Assembly: GCF_029760935.1 (NCBI RefSeq) | Contig: NZ_CP121684.1 | Location: 682,001-746,000, forward strand | Length of the DNA stretch: 64,000 nucleotides | Direction: 5' to 3' | Source of the DNA: Lysinibacter sp. HNR | Lineage (GTDB): Bacteria > Actinomycetota > Actinomycetes > Actinomycetales > Microbacteriaceae | Part shown: positions 54,222-61,825 of the stretch, piece by piece | Layout of the letters: each line of letters opens with the position of its first letter | Position numbering within the stretch: position 1 is the first letter of the stretch | The notes under the pieces: generated by a model | Told to the model about the DNA's origin: nothing | Databases searched by the model: none | The model's input: only the letters and a program-made list of their open reading frames with translations | Made by a program: the position numbers and the translations under genes

Positions 54222-54935
54222 CTAAAGGAGATGGCGTAGGTAGCGTTCCGGGGCATCGAGAAATCGCCTCCAACTCTGGATAAACTCTAAATCGCTGTAG
54301 TCTTTGCGTTGAATGCCCGATTCGCCGAGCTCAAAGATTTCTGCCTCGGGGAGGGAAGCAAGGACGGGGGAGTGCGTTGATATGATCACCTGGGAGTCGT
54401 GTTCGAGTAGTTGCACGATCTGAGCGAGGAGTGTGAGGCAACCATTGAAGGAGAGGGCCGATTCTGCTTCGTCGAATATCCAGAGTCCTCGAATGCTTGC
54501 CCTCGTGGTGAAAAACTCAATGAAGGATTCGCCGTGACTTTGGAAATTATGTCTTCCCCCATCAACCACATCCGCTATGTAGGTAAAGTGGCTGTGCATA
54601 GTCTCCGCCCGCAAGAACACACCTTTCTTTGACGCACCTCCATCACGGACCAGCTGGAGATTGCTTGCCAGGTTTGATTCGGTTCGTTCGGTGTGGTGCA
54701 TTGCGTTATGGGTTCCGCCCTCAACATTCAGACCGAAGGCCTCCGCGATCGCCTCAACGATTGTGGATTTACCCGACCCGTTTTCTCCTACGAGCACTGT
54801 GAGGGGGGAGAGGTCTAGCCCCTCGCTCAGAATCTGGCGCACGGCGGGAATCGTGGCGGGCCATTTGTCTTTTGCTGCTGGGGCAAGCGCGTGCTCCTCG
54901 ACTCTCCTGACGGGCAAAGGTGTGTGTTTGATCAT
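54222..54935 (-). CDS. AAA-type ATPase, ABC/RecF-like (DUF3696/AAA_21-type)
   Basis: 237 residues from ATG 54935; two ATGs farther up are possible. Walker A LTVLVGENGSGKST, then FGLNVEGG, GVFLRAETM, and Walker B RGLWIFDEAESALSF followed by ISTHSPVLASLPEAEIFELGE. This is the single-domain AAA ATPase set often found as a predicted ATPase next to transporters or defence genes. No partner nuclease is beside it. The short form with an SxG-type signature hidden around HGESFIEFF is common in genomes as an isolated gene. Function not assigned. Confidence 0.8.
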   Translation of the reverse strand: MIKHTPLPVRRVEEHALAPAAKDKWPATIPAVRQILSEGLDLSPLTVLVGENGSGKSTIVEAIAEAFGLNVEGGTHNAMHHTERTESNLASNLQLVRDGGASKKGVFLRAETMHSHFTYIADVVDGGRHNFQSHGESFIEFFTTRASIRGLWIFDEAESALSFNGCLTLLAQIVQLLEHDSQVIISTHSPVLASLPEAEIFELGESGIQRKDYSDLEFIQSWRRFLDAPERYLRHLL

Positions 54936-55101
54936 GCTCGTTAGCATAGGTGACGCCGATGACAATCGTTGGACTCATCGTCCACTCGGATCAACGGCTA
55001 AACATCGAAGCGTGATTTCAGGAGATAGTGTCGTTTGGAAGTGTTACCACCCGGCTAAGCGTTGCTACGATAGGCAGGTGTCGAATATAAATGATGGGGT
55101 T

Positions 55102-56394
55102 ATGACCCCCGCCCCTCAAGGCAACGATCCCAGTTTCGAATCTCTCTGGGATGAGCTTGTGTGGCGCGGACTCGTGCACGTTTCTACCGATGCCGAGGCC
55201 TTGCGCAAGCTCTTAGACGGGGATCCCGTCACTTACTATTGCGGTTTTGACCCCACGGCGCCGAGCCTTCACCTGGGCAATCTGGTGCAGCTCCTTTTTA
55301 TGCGACGTCTTCAATTGGCCGGACACAAGCCTCTCGGATTGGTTGGTGGTTCAACCGGTTTGATCGGGGACCCTCGTCCTACCGCTGAGCGCACGCTTAA
55401 TGCCAAAGAGACCGTCGAGGAATGGGTGGGGTACCTGCGAGCGCAAATTCAGCGCTTCTTGAGTGCCGAGGGCGCCAATGGGGTGCGAATGGTGAACAAC
55501 TTGGAATGGACCGCACCGCTCAGTGCCATCGATTTTCTGCGTGAAATCGGTAAACACTATCGAGTGGGAAGCATGCTCAAAAAGGAGGCGGTGAGCGCTC
55601 GCCTTAACTCGGAGGAGGGCATTAGCTACACGGAGTTTAGCTATCAGATTCTTCAGGGTTTTGACTACCTTCAGCTTTACCGTACCTACGGCTGTGTCCT
55701 GCAAACCGGTGGGAGCGACCAGTGGGGCAACCTGACGAGCGGTACAGATTTGATTCGTCGGGTTGAGGGGGTAGGGGTGCACGCCATTGGAACTCCCCTC
55801 ATCACCAACTCCGACGGAACCAAGTTTGGTAAGAGCGAGGGCAATGCCGTGTGGCTTGATTCGGCTCTAGTCTCACCCTACGCGTTCTATCAATTTTGGA
55901 TCAACACCGATGATGCCGACGTTGTGACACGACTGAGGGTGTTTACCTTTCTGAGCCGTGCGGAGATCGAGCGTCTTGCTGTAGTGGTGGAGAGCGAGCC
56001 CTTTAAGCGGGAAGGGCAAAAGCGTCTTGCGTTTGAGGTTACCGCTCTTGTTCACGGTGTCGCGGCAACGCAGGCTGCGATAAACGCTTCCGCGGCGCTA
56101 TTTGGTCAGGGCGATCTGGCATCACTTGATGAACATACTCTGGCTGCTGCTCTGGCTGAACTGCCGCAGGTGACGGCGGCACCTGGCACCCCAGTGGCCC
56201 AGCTCTTGGTTGATGCCGGACTCACCAAGAGTTTGGGTGAGTCTCGACGGGCGATTGATCAGGGTGGGGTGTACATTAACAACGCTGTGGTGAGCGTATC
56301 GGATGCGTCGCTGGAGACTGGTTCTCTTATCGGGGGCAAACATGCCGTGTTGCGTCGAGGCAAAAAGACCCTGGCCGCAATAACTTTGGGATAG
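55102..56394 (+). CDS. tyrS: Tyrosyl-tRNA synthetase
   Basis: 430 residues from ATG 55102. In-frame sequence continues 441 bases upstream but overlaps the divergent ATPase gene and has no TyrRS sequence, so I exclude it. HIGH-type motif PTAPSLHLGNL, the tyrosine pocket YTEFSYQILQGFDYLQLYRTYG, GGSDQWGNLTSG and the KMSKS-type GTKFGKSEGNAVWLD. The C-terminus has an S4-like domain for tRNA (SRRAIDQGGVYINNAVV). Confidence 0.96.
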   Translation: MTPAPQGNDPSFESLWDELVWRGLVHVSTDAEALRKLLDGDPVTYYCGFDPTAPSLHLGNLVQLLFMRRLQLAGHKPLGLVGGSTGLIGDPRPTAERTLNAKETVEEWVGYLRAQIQRFLSAEGANGVRMVNNLEWTAPLSAIDFLREIGKHYRVGSMLKKEAVSARLNSEEGISYTEFSYQILQGFDYLQLYRTYGCVLQTGGSDQWGNLTSGTDLIRRVEGVGVHAIGTPLITNSDGTKFGKSEGNAVWLDSALVSPYAFYQFWINTDDADVVTRLRVFTFLSRAEIERLAVVVESEPFKREGQKRLAFEVTALVHGVAATQAAINASAALFGQGDLASLDEHTLAAALAELPQVTAAPGTPVAQLLVDAGLTKSLGESRRAIDQGGVYINNAVVSVSDASLETGSLIGGKHAVLRRGKKTLAAITLG

Positions 56395-56555
56395 ACACCG
56401 CACGTTCGCGATTCCGGTGCCGCGCCGCCCTACAGGTCTGACGTGGCACCGCATGTCTCTAGTAACTACAACACCTGCTAGTGGGGTCGTTGCCGAAAAA
56501 TCTTTATGCTTTTTTTATCCTTGCTCTGCTTATATTAGAGAGAAAGAGGTGGAAA

Positions 56556-56687
56556 ATGCGTGTCTTGATTATTAAGGATGCGGTCTATCGAGCAAAAGCT
56601 GTGAGGGCTGGACTTCGCCTGGAAGTAATGCCGGTTGACGGTGCCGCAGTTGGGGCGGAGTATGCAGTTGTTACTGACCGAGACTAA
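56556..56687 (+). pseudogene. Remnant of an OmpR-type response regulator
   Basis: A 43-residue frame with a good ribosome site (AGAGGTGG) and ATG 56556: MRVLIIKDAVYRAKAVRAGL then RLEVMPVDGAAVGAEY and AVVTDRD before the stop. It matches the start of OmpR-type regulators (MRVLIVEDEVYLAEAIRAGLRLEA...), with the acidic pocket residues changed to Lys-Asp and about ten residues missing in the middle. It ends exactly where the phosphate-accepting Asp lies (LDRD-type), and the rest of the receiver domain and the DNA-binding domain are absent. It is followed after 18 bases by the kinase gene. Confidence 0.75.
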
Positions 56688-56705
56688 AAATTTCGGGGGT
56701 GGCCT

Positions 56706-57881
56706 GTGAAGCTAAGCGAGAAAAAGCCTCACTATCGCCTTACCGTGCGTGCTCGTCTTGCTCTCACCTATTCCATCCTGCTGAGCGGCGCAGGAATTGT
56801 GATGTTCTCCATTATTTATGTGTTTGTGGGGGTGATTCCCAAATACAACTTCACTCCTTTGACCCAGACGATTGAAACCTCTCCTCAGGGGTATCCGGAG
56901 GCGGACTCGATCGGTGCGACTATAGAGGCGCAACCGAGCCTTATCAGCCTTGATTCACAGAACGATGTTCTCACCCTGCTGCTCATTGTTTCGATTATCG
57001 CGCTTATAGTGCTCGGCATCGCGGGTGCCTGGGTGGGATGGGTTGTTGCAGGGCGGATGCTGCGACCTCTGCAATACGTAAGCGCTGCAGCACAGCGAGC
57101 ATCTGCAGGAGAACTGAATCACAGGATCGGATTATCGGGACCACGCGACGAAATATCGGATTTAGCGCATTCCTTTGACTCTATGATGACTGTGCTCGAG
57201 AGGTCGATTGCGACCTATCGTAGATTTTCCGCAAATGCTTCTCATGAACTTAGGACTCCACTGGCTACGTCTCGCACGATGATTGATGTGGCTCTTCTTA
57301 CAGCCTCACCCGAAGAGCGCCCTCTCCTGGAGCGGTTACGGGAGATGAATGAGCGCAGTATTAAAACCGTAGAGGAGCTTCTTGACCTGGCAGAGATTGA
57401 TTCCGCTGTGCAGAGAATGCAACCCGTTGACTTCTCTGATTTGGTTCGAGATGTTATGAATGAGGCGCAAGACGAAATTGCGTCTCATGGTCTTGACGCG
57501 GTATTGACCGTGGGGGACGAATCCCCTCTTATCATCCAGGGTAACCCCGTTCTTCTTCGTCAGCTGATTAACAATCTGGTGCAAAACAGTATTCATCACA
57601 ATGTGCAGGGCGGTTATATTCGGGTGGAACTAACGCGTGATTCAATCGGTAGTGTTCTTCTCTCGGTGTCAAACAGTGGACAACGAATTACAGAAGAGCA
57701 GGCGAGGTATCTCTGTGATCCTTTTTATCGCGTCTCAGGCCGCACGAACAGTGACGGACACGCAAACCGGGGGCTTGGATTATCGCTTGTGTTGGCGATC
57801 ACTGAGAGACACGGTGGGAACTTGAATATTGAGCCGTCTCCAACTGGGGGGCTCAGGGTGGGGGTGAAATTTGCTTCCTGA
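56706..57881 (+). CDS. Membrane sensor histidine kinase, without intact regulator partner
   Basis: 391 residues, GTG start after GGGGGTGG. Two helices (about 20-43 and 88-113) enclose a short extracytoplasmic loop. HAMP domain GRMLRPLQYVSAAAQRASAGELNHRIGL, then HisKA with His180 in SANASHELRTPLATSRTMIDV, and the ATPase with NLVQNSIHHNVQGG, VSNSGQRI, CDPFYRVSG and GLGLSLVLAITERHGG. All catalytic boxes are intact, so the kinase could still be active on another regulator. The adjacent regulator is only a remnant. The kinase lies 830 bases before the surface locus starting at 58712 and may control it (inference). Confidence 0.9.
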   Translation: MKLSEKKPHYRLTVRARLALTYSILLSGAGIVMFSIIYVFVGVIPKYNFTPLTQTIETSPQGYPEADSIGATIEAQPSLISLDSQNDVLTLLLIVSIIALIVLGIAGAWVGWVVAGRMLRPLQYVSAAAQRASAGELNHRIGLSGPRDEISDLAHSFDSMMTVLERSIATYRRFSANASHELRTPLATSRTMIDVALLTASPEERPLLERLREMNERSIKTVEELLDLAEIDSAVQRMQPVDFSDLVRDVMNEAQDEIASHGLDAVLTVGDESPLIIQGNPVLLRQLINNLVQNSIHHNVQGGYIRVELTRDSIGSVLLSVSNSGQRITEEQARYLCDPFYRVSGRTNSDGHANRGLGLSLVLAITERHGGNLNIEPSPTGGLRVGVKFAS

Positions 57882-58136
57882 GAGAGTTGCGGGCGGTGAG
57901 GGGGTGATTTTCGTGGCGGGCTGACACAACTTATATTGCTTTTGAACGTTCAGGGAGGGTTGAGGCGTCACCTAGAGCAATGATTATGCGACAGGTGTTA
58001 GCTAATCTTTGAGGGAGTTACCCGGGGGGTTCAGCCAAGATCTAGTCTTGAGAGGGAAGCCCGTCACCTCTGCATTGTATTTACGACACTTCTTGTTTTG
58101 TTCCGGTTTTCTGCTTATATCCTTTAACCTGACCCG

Positions 58137-58164
58137 TTGAACTTGTTCTTCCGTCGGTTAAATC
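58137..58164 (+). promoter_or_regulatory. Candidate promoter of a leader RNA
   Basis: TTGAAC (58137-58142), 16-base spacer, TAAATC (58159-58164). Transcription from about 58171 would include the tiny frame at 58211 and the hairpins after it. Confidence 0.4.
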
Positions 58165-58210
58165 GCGTAAGAGTTTTCCTCTCACGCTGAAGAGGACGAG
58201 GTGAAATCTT

Positions 58211-58237
58211 ATGTTTCTTGAGTGTGCGTGTGTTTGA
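58211..58237 (+). CDS. Tiny 8-codon frame, possible leader peptide
   Basis: ATG 58211 with GAGGTG eight bases upstream reads Met-Phe-Leu-Glu-Cys-Ala-Cys-Val-stop. Its last four codons are the left arm of a perfect 12-bp hairpin ending at 58260. A ribosome on this frame would therefore disturb the hairpin, as in leader-peptide attenuators. Two of eight codons are for cysteine. No cysteine gene follows, so the signal is unclear. Confidence 0.35.
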   Translation: MFLECACV

Positions 58238-58260
58238 TCGTTAGGGGGTCAAACACACGC
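58226..58260 (+). terminator. Perfect 12-bp hairpin in the leader, possible attenuator
   Basis: GCGTGTGTTTGA (58226-58237) and TCAAACACACGC (58249-58260) with an 11-base loop. No T-run. The left arm overlaps the stop codon of the tiny frame. Confidence 0.5.
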
Positions 58261-58380
58261 AACCGGGTGAAACAAGACTTATCTGGTCGCAAGAAGTGTT
58301 GTGCAAGGGAAACTCTTGCCATCGGGCAATTTCTTGCTTTTCCGATGAGAATAATGCCGAAATTTGATGAACCTTTATCG

Positions 58381-58422
58381 AATTATGCAGGTTACCTGTC
58401 TAATTATGCAGGTTACTTGTTT
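58381..58422. repeat. Two tandem 21-bp repeats with a CAGGT-T-ACCTG core
   Basis: AATTATGCAGGTTACCTGTCT (58381-58401) is followed by a second copy (58402-58422) with two changes. The first copy contains the symmetric CAGGT-T-ACCTG; the second has CAGGT-T-ACTTG. Two direct 21-base steps equal two DNA turns, which suits two proteins bound on one face. Candidate regulator binding sites upstream of the surface operon. Confidence 0.6.
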
Positions 58423-58542
58423 TTGTAAGAAGTCTGTAGGGTAGTGGTAACCCCGGTTGTGAGCCTTAACCCAGGTGAAAGGTCAAAATGAGACTTGATT
58501 CTTAGTAGGGAGCCGCGTATTCTTATCTACTAGGGTTGAGTC

Positions 58543-58572
58543 TTGGGTACTTGGCCTCGTCGCTACTATATT
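58543..58572 (+). promoter_or_regulatory. Candidate promoter of the second surface operon
   Basis: TTGGGT (58543-58548), 18-base spacer, TATATT (58567-58572). It would give a leader of about 130 bases before ATG 58712. Confidence 0.4.
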
Positions 58573-58711
58573 AGTTACGGCAGTACAATTGGGGAACTTT
58601 TTTGGGGGATCGTTATTAAGCCCTAACTTTGTTATGGGTTGCGCGTATGCTTCTTAAAAATGGGCTTTTAATGTCCTGCCTGAATATTAAAACATTTGGG
58701 AGAAAAATATT

Positions 58712-59314
58712 ATGAATAGGCTTTCGAAAGGTCTTCTTGTCGGTGGTCTCGGAGCAGCGCTCCTGATTGGAGGGGGCGGAACGCTTGCACTCTGGAACGT
58801 AGCCGCGCAGAGCCAGGCCGGACAGCTTGCCCTGGGTAACCTTAACCTTACGGTTCCCGAGAATGGCCGCGCATGGCACGTTCTGGTGGCCGGTGAGTGG
58901 GAAGAGGTTGAAGATATCTCTACTCTGCGTCTGGTTCCAGGAGATTCGGTGCGTCTGACTCAGCCTCTGGCTGTCACCCTTACGGGTGACCGCATGAAGG
59001 CTGACCTGTCTATCGATGTGGCTAGTGCCTTTACCGAGGGTGTGACGGATGGCGGTACCGCTGAGGACTTCCTGGACATCTCGACGGCATTCCTCCCCGG
59101 CGGTGGTGCAACACTTCCGGTTGCTGACCCAGAGAACCCCAACGTTTGGCGCTTTGGCAGTGCCATTAACGGTGGAACCGCAACTTTCACACAGCAGGTT
59201 ACCTTCACCTTCAACCCTGAAAACGCTAAAGATCGTGTTGGTGTCCTGTCTACCGTAGACCTTTCCAAGACAGACTTCGTTCTGGAGCAGGTCTTCGAAA
59301 ACTCAGCCTCCTAA
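58712..59314 (+). CDS. Alternate-type signal peptide exported protein
   Basis: 200 residues with GGGAGAAA upstream. A short basic start (MNRLSKG), a glycine/alanine core (LLVGGLGAALLIGGGGTLALW) and NVAAQSQAGQLALGNLNL. The GGTLALW-A pattern is that of the alternate-type signal peptides processed by SipW-like peptidases in actinobacteria. The mature part is beta-rich and has LRLVPGDSVRLTQPLAVTLTGD, TFTQQVTFTFNPENAKD; it lacks cysteine and anchor. It is the likely major subunit, since a hairpin after it may favour its message. Confidence 0.82.
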   Translation: MNRLSKGLLVGGLGAALLIGGGGTLALWNVAAQSQAGQLALGNLNLTVPENGRAWHVLVAGEWEEVEDISTLRLVPGDSVRLTQPLAVTLTGDRMKADLSIDVASAFTEGVTDGGTAEDFLDISTAFLPGGGATLPVADPENPNVWRFGSAINGGTATFTQQVTFTFNPENAKDRVGVLSTVDLSKTDFVLEQVFENSAS

Positions 59315-59335
59315 TTAGGGGTTGTTATAAGTAAT

Positions 59336-59372
59336 GTTGCTGGGTGTCTCACCCGGTGTGGCACCCAGCAAC
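59336..59372 (+). terminator. Hairpin between the first two genes of the surface operon
   Basis: GTTGCTGGGTG (59336-59346) pairs with CACCCAGCAAC (59362-59372): perfect 11-bp stem, 15-base loop that can itself pair further. No T-run. It may be a partial terminator or mRNA end protector giving more of the first product. Confidence 0.6.
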
Positions 59373-59400
59373 ACAGCCGTTTGAGGAAAGGAATGTGGAA

Positions 59401-60057
59401 ATGTCTGAACACGTATCGACTCACAACATCCTCAAAAAATGGTGGTTTTGGGTGTCAATCCTCACGATTTCTGCAGTAGCTGCTTTTCTTGCAGTCCCGA
59501 GTGGCGGAACCTTCGCTCTGTGGAGGGCCTCAGAAGTTGGCGCTAGCGACACCCTTACCCTAGGTAACCTCGCTTTTCAGCTTCGCGATAAAGATGGACA
59601 AAATCCGTCGCCGAGTGATCCCGCAGAAAATGCTCCTCCAAGCTACAGCTTCACTGATCTCACCGATTCAGCGAGCGATTTGATTCCAGGGAACACCGCT
59701 ATTGGGGTGTTGCGTGCACACAACACCGGAACTACACCGCTCACGCTGAGTATTTTTGGCATTCGCTTTGAAGAAGAAATGACAGATACGCAGAGTGAGC
59801 TTCTTAACAAGCTAGTAATAGCCACGTGGCGGTCCGCGAGCGCGTCATGTGTCATCGGACCGTCAGAAACTTTTACGCCTTTTTCGGAAGTAGACGCCGA
59901 GAATCCGCTTGCTCTTGTTCCAGCAACCAGTGCGCTTGCACCGCAGGGTAGTACCTATGTGTGCGTTGCCGTAAGACTACTGGACGATGCTCCAAACTCT
60001 GTTCAGGCTCAGACAGTTCCTTTTGTCTTTGACATCCGAGCCGATCAGCATCGCTAA
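59401..60057 (+). CDS. Alternate-type signal peptide exported protein
   Basis: 218 residues from ATG 59401 with GGAAAGGAA upstream; an in-frame start at 59344 lies inside the hairpin and is unlikely. The signal core FWVSILTISAVAAFLAVPSGG is followed by TFALWRASEVGASDTLTLGNLAF, the same FALW pattern as in its neighbour at 58712. The mature part has a NTAIGVLRAHNTGTTPLTLSIFGIRF stretch and two cysteines. Probably a minor or linker subunit of the same structure. Confidence 0.8.
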   Translation: MSEHVSTHNILKKWWFWVSILTISAVAAFLAVPSGGTFALWRASEVGASDTLTLGNLAFQLRDKDGQNPSPSDPAENAPPSYSFTDLTDSASDLIPGNTAIGVLRAHNTGTTPLTLSIFGIRFEEEMTDTQSELLNKLVIATWRSASASCVIGPSETFTPFSEVDAENPLALVPATSALAPQGSTYVCVAVRLLDDAPNSVQAQTVPFVFDIRADQHR

Positions 60058-60121
60058 CCAGCATATTTATATTACGTTCACATCATGATGAAAGTATCCG
60101 TCGGGGGGAGGCATATCGCAC

Positions 60122-60916
60122 ATGAGCATAAATACAACACACACTCGTGAACTACGCGTTCTTCCCGCTCGGCACTCTCACCAAGGTAGCTCCGATGAAA
60201 GATCACTAGAAGATGTGCAGACTCGTGAACTCTACATTCTTCCTCTCCCTACCCGACGTGAAACTAGACTGAGCGGTGGTTATAAAACCACAGCCGGGAA
60301 AACTGCGTCGACAAAAAAGGCTCGCACAAAAGGGCGGATAGCCTACGACGTGGTCATGACGACTATCTTCTCTGCTTTTGTTGCCGCTCTTGTCGTTGCG
60401 GTTGCCTCTCTTGTTGTGGTCCCGCGTTTTCTTGGGGCGACCTCTCTTACGGTTTTGACAGGTTCAATGGAGCCCACACTACCGCCGGGAACGATCGTGG
60501 TTATACAACCTCGTGCGGTAGAGGATATTCGTGTGGGTGATGTTGTGACCTATCAGTTAGAGTCTGGACGTCCCGAGGTTGTTACACACCGAGTCGTGGG
60601 AATCCGGGAAAATGCTTCTGGTGAAATAGCGTTCACCATGCGTGGCGATAACAATACGCTTAACGACCCCCGCCCTGTTATTGAGGAGCAGGTGCGGGGA
60701 GTCCTTATCTATGCGATTCCCTACTTGGGTCTCGTTGTCAACTTTTTAGACTCAAGTACGTCAGAGATTGGTGCAACGAGTGCTACTCTCCCCGATATGA
60801 ACATCCGATTGATGTTACCAATACTTATTGGTGGAATTTTCATCTTTTGGGGCTTTGGGTATGTCATAACTCACTTCGTTGGACGTAAGAGTGCTCAGGA
60901 AGGAAACCACGAATGA
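60122..60916 (+). CDS. SipW-like signal peptidase I of the second surface operon
   Basis: 264 residues, ATG 60122 with GGGGGGAGG upstream. A 75-residue N-terminal extension precedes the first helix. Catalytic serine LTGSMEPTLPPGTIVV, IRVGDVVTYQL, His box VVTHRVVGI, then MRGDNNTLNDPRPV and a C-terminal helix. The RGD-N-DPRPV block is shared with the peptidase at 26123. It should process the two exported proteins before it and perhaps the next one. Confidence 0.88.
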   Translation: MSINTTHTRELRVLPARHSHQGSSDERSLEDVQTRELYILPLPTRRETRLSGGYKTTAGKTASTKKARTKGRIAYDVVMTTIFSAFVAALVVAVASLVVVPRFLGATSLTVLTGSMEPTLPPGTIVVIQPRAVEDIRVGDVVTYQLESGRPEVVTHRVVGIRENASGEIAFTMRGDNNTLNDPRPVIEEQVRGVLIYAIPYLGLVVNFLDSSTSEIGATSATLPDMNIRLMLPILIGGIFIFWGFGYVITHFVGRKSAQEGNHE

Positions 60917-61755
60917 AGCGGTTCAAACTTACCTTTGCTACGTTTGGGGCTGTGATTCTGCTTGCCCTTGGTGGTGCCGCCGTGGCCGCTCTGGGTCTTC
61001 AGCCTCCCGTGGTGCCCGCTGTGCCCCCTAAAATTCTGGTCAGTAATGACGGTGTGAACTGGGATACGCAGCTGAGTCGTCCTATTTTTAGCTCGGATTA
61101 TCTTCTTGTGCCCGGAGAGAACTTCACAGAGTCGTTCTGGATTCAAAACGCATCGCAGCAGGACGCGGTGTTTTCGATTCAGGTGGGAAATATGCAGCTA
61201 GGCTCCGGATCGCAGGATGCCTTCTCCCTGTCGATTACGCCCTCTACTGAATCCAGCGTGCACACAATTGCCCTGGCAAGCTGTGCGGTAGCGCTCCGCG
61301 ACGTTCCCCTTAAACAGGGAGAGAGCGTTGAACTCGTGAGCACGGTGAACGTTTCTCCTCATACATCGTTGGAAGCGCGTGGAGAGGGTGGTGCTGTTTT
61401 CGATATTCTTACGGCCCTGCACGGAGCGCCTCTCAATATTGAAGATGGTGTCTGCTTAGAACCGAGTGACGAAGACAACATTATTGTTGATCCACCCCAG
61501 CCTCCGGGTGATGACGACGTTACCCTACCTGAAGGGGGTAACAACGACAATGAACAGGGTAACGATGGCCACGAGCAGGGTCAGGATGCCAACGGGCAAA
61601 ATGTCCGTGACCGGGACGGAAGCTTAGCTTTGACCGGTGTGTTTACCGGACTCTGGATTCTTCTCGCGGCGGCCCTTACCGCCAGCGGTCTATTCCTTGC
61701 GGCTCGTAAACGCAGGCAGGAGCAACAGACCGAGGACGACGCACCTCTCCTCTAA
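60913..61755 (+). CDS. LALTG-anchored surface protein of the second operon
   Basis: 280 residues, ATG overlapping the peptidase stop. Signal-like start MKRFKLTFATFGAVILLALGG, a beta-rich domain with LLVPGENFTESFWIQNASQQDAVFSIQVGN and two cysteines, then an acidic Asn/Gln/Gly-rich linker (about residues 190-235), and LALTG, a helix (GLWILLAAALTASGLFLAA) and RKRRQ. Class E sortase signal. It has the same position and design as the LAFTG protein at 28893, which supports a wall anchor or base role. Confidence 0.82.
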   Translation: MKRFKLTFATFGAVILLALGGAAVAALGLQPPVVPAVPPKILVSNDGVNWDTQLSRPIFSSDYLLVPGENFTESFWIQNASQQDAVFSIQVGNMQLGSGSQDAFSLSITPSTESSVHTIALASCAVALRDVPLKQGESVELVSTVNVSPHTSLEARGEGGAVFDILTALHGAPLNIEDGVCLEPSDEDNIIVDPPQPPGDDDVTLPEGGNNDNEQGNDGHEQGQDANGQNVRDRDGSLALTGVFTGLWILLAAALTASGLFLAARKRRQEQQTEDDAPLL

Positions 61756-61825
61756 GCAAGGCAACTGGCCGGTCCAGTGCATAGGGACAAACACAGACGT
61801 TTGCTGTGTTTTCGTGGGGGAGAGC

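Larger units (their letters stand above)
57882..58711. other. Long AT-rich intergenic region with structured leader and promoters
   Basis: 830 bases without a normal gene. It contains two promoter-like pairs (58137-58164 and 58543-58572), a tiny 8-codon frame with a strong ribosome site, a perfect 12-bp hairpin (58226-58260), a 6-bp hairpin (58320-58347) and a 21-bp tandem repeat (58381-58422). It probably carries the regulation of the surface operon that follows. Confidence 0.65.

Noticed and set aside
54661-55101. Upstream extension of the tyrS frame
   Set aside because: It overlaps the ATPase gene on the other strand and does not resemble any TyrRS; ATG 55102 gives the normal N-terminus.
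58381-58422. 21-bp repeats as a mini CRISPR
   Set aside because: Only two adjoining copies with no spacer.
58222-58428. 68-codon frame across the leader hairpin and 21-bp repeats
   Set aside because: It is a by-product of the inverted and direct repeats, and its GTG start lies inside the hairpin region without a ribosome site.
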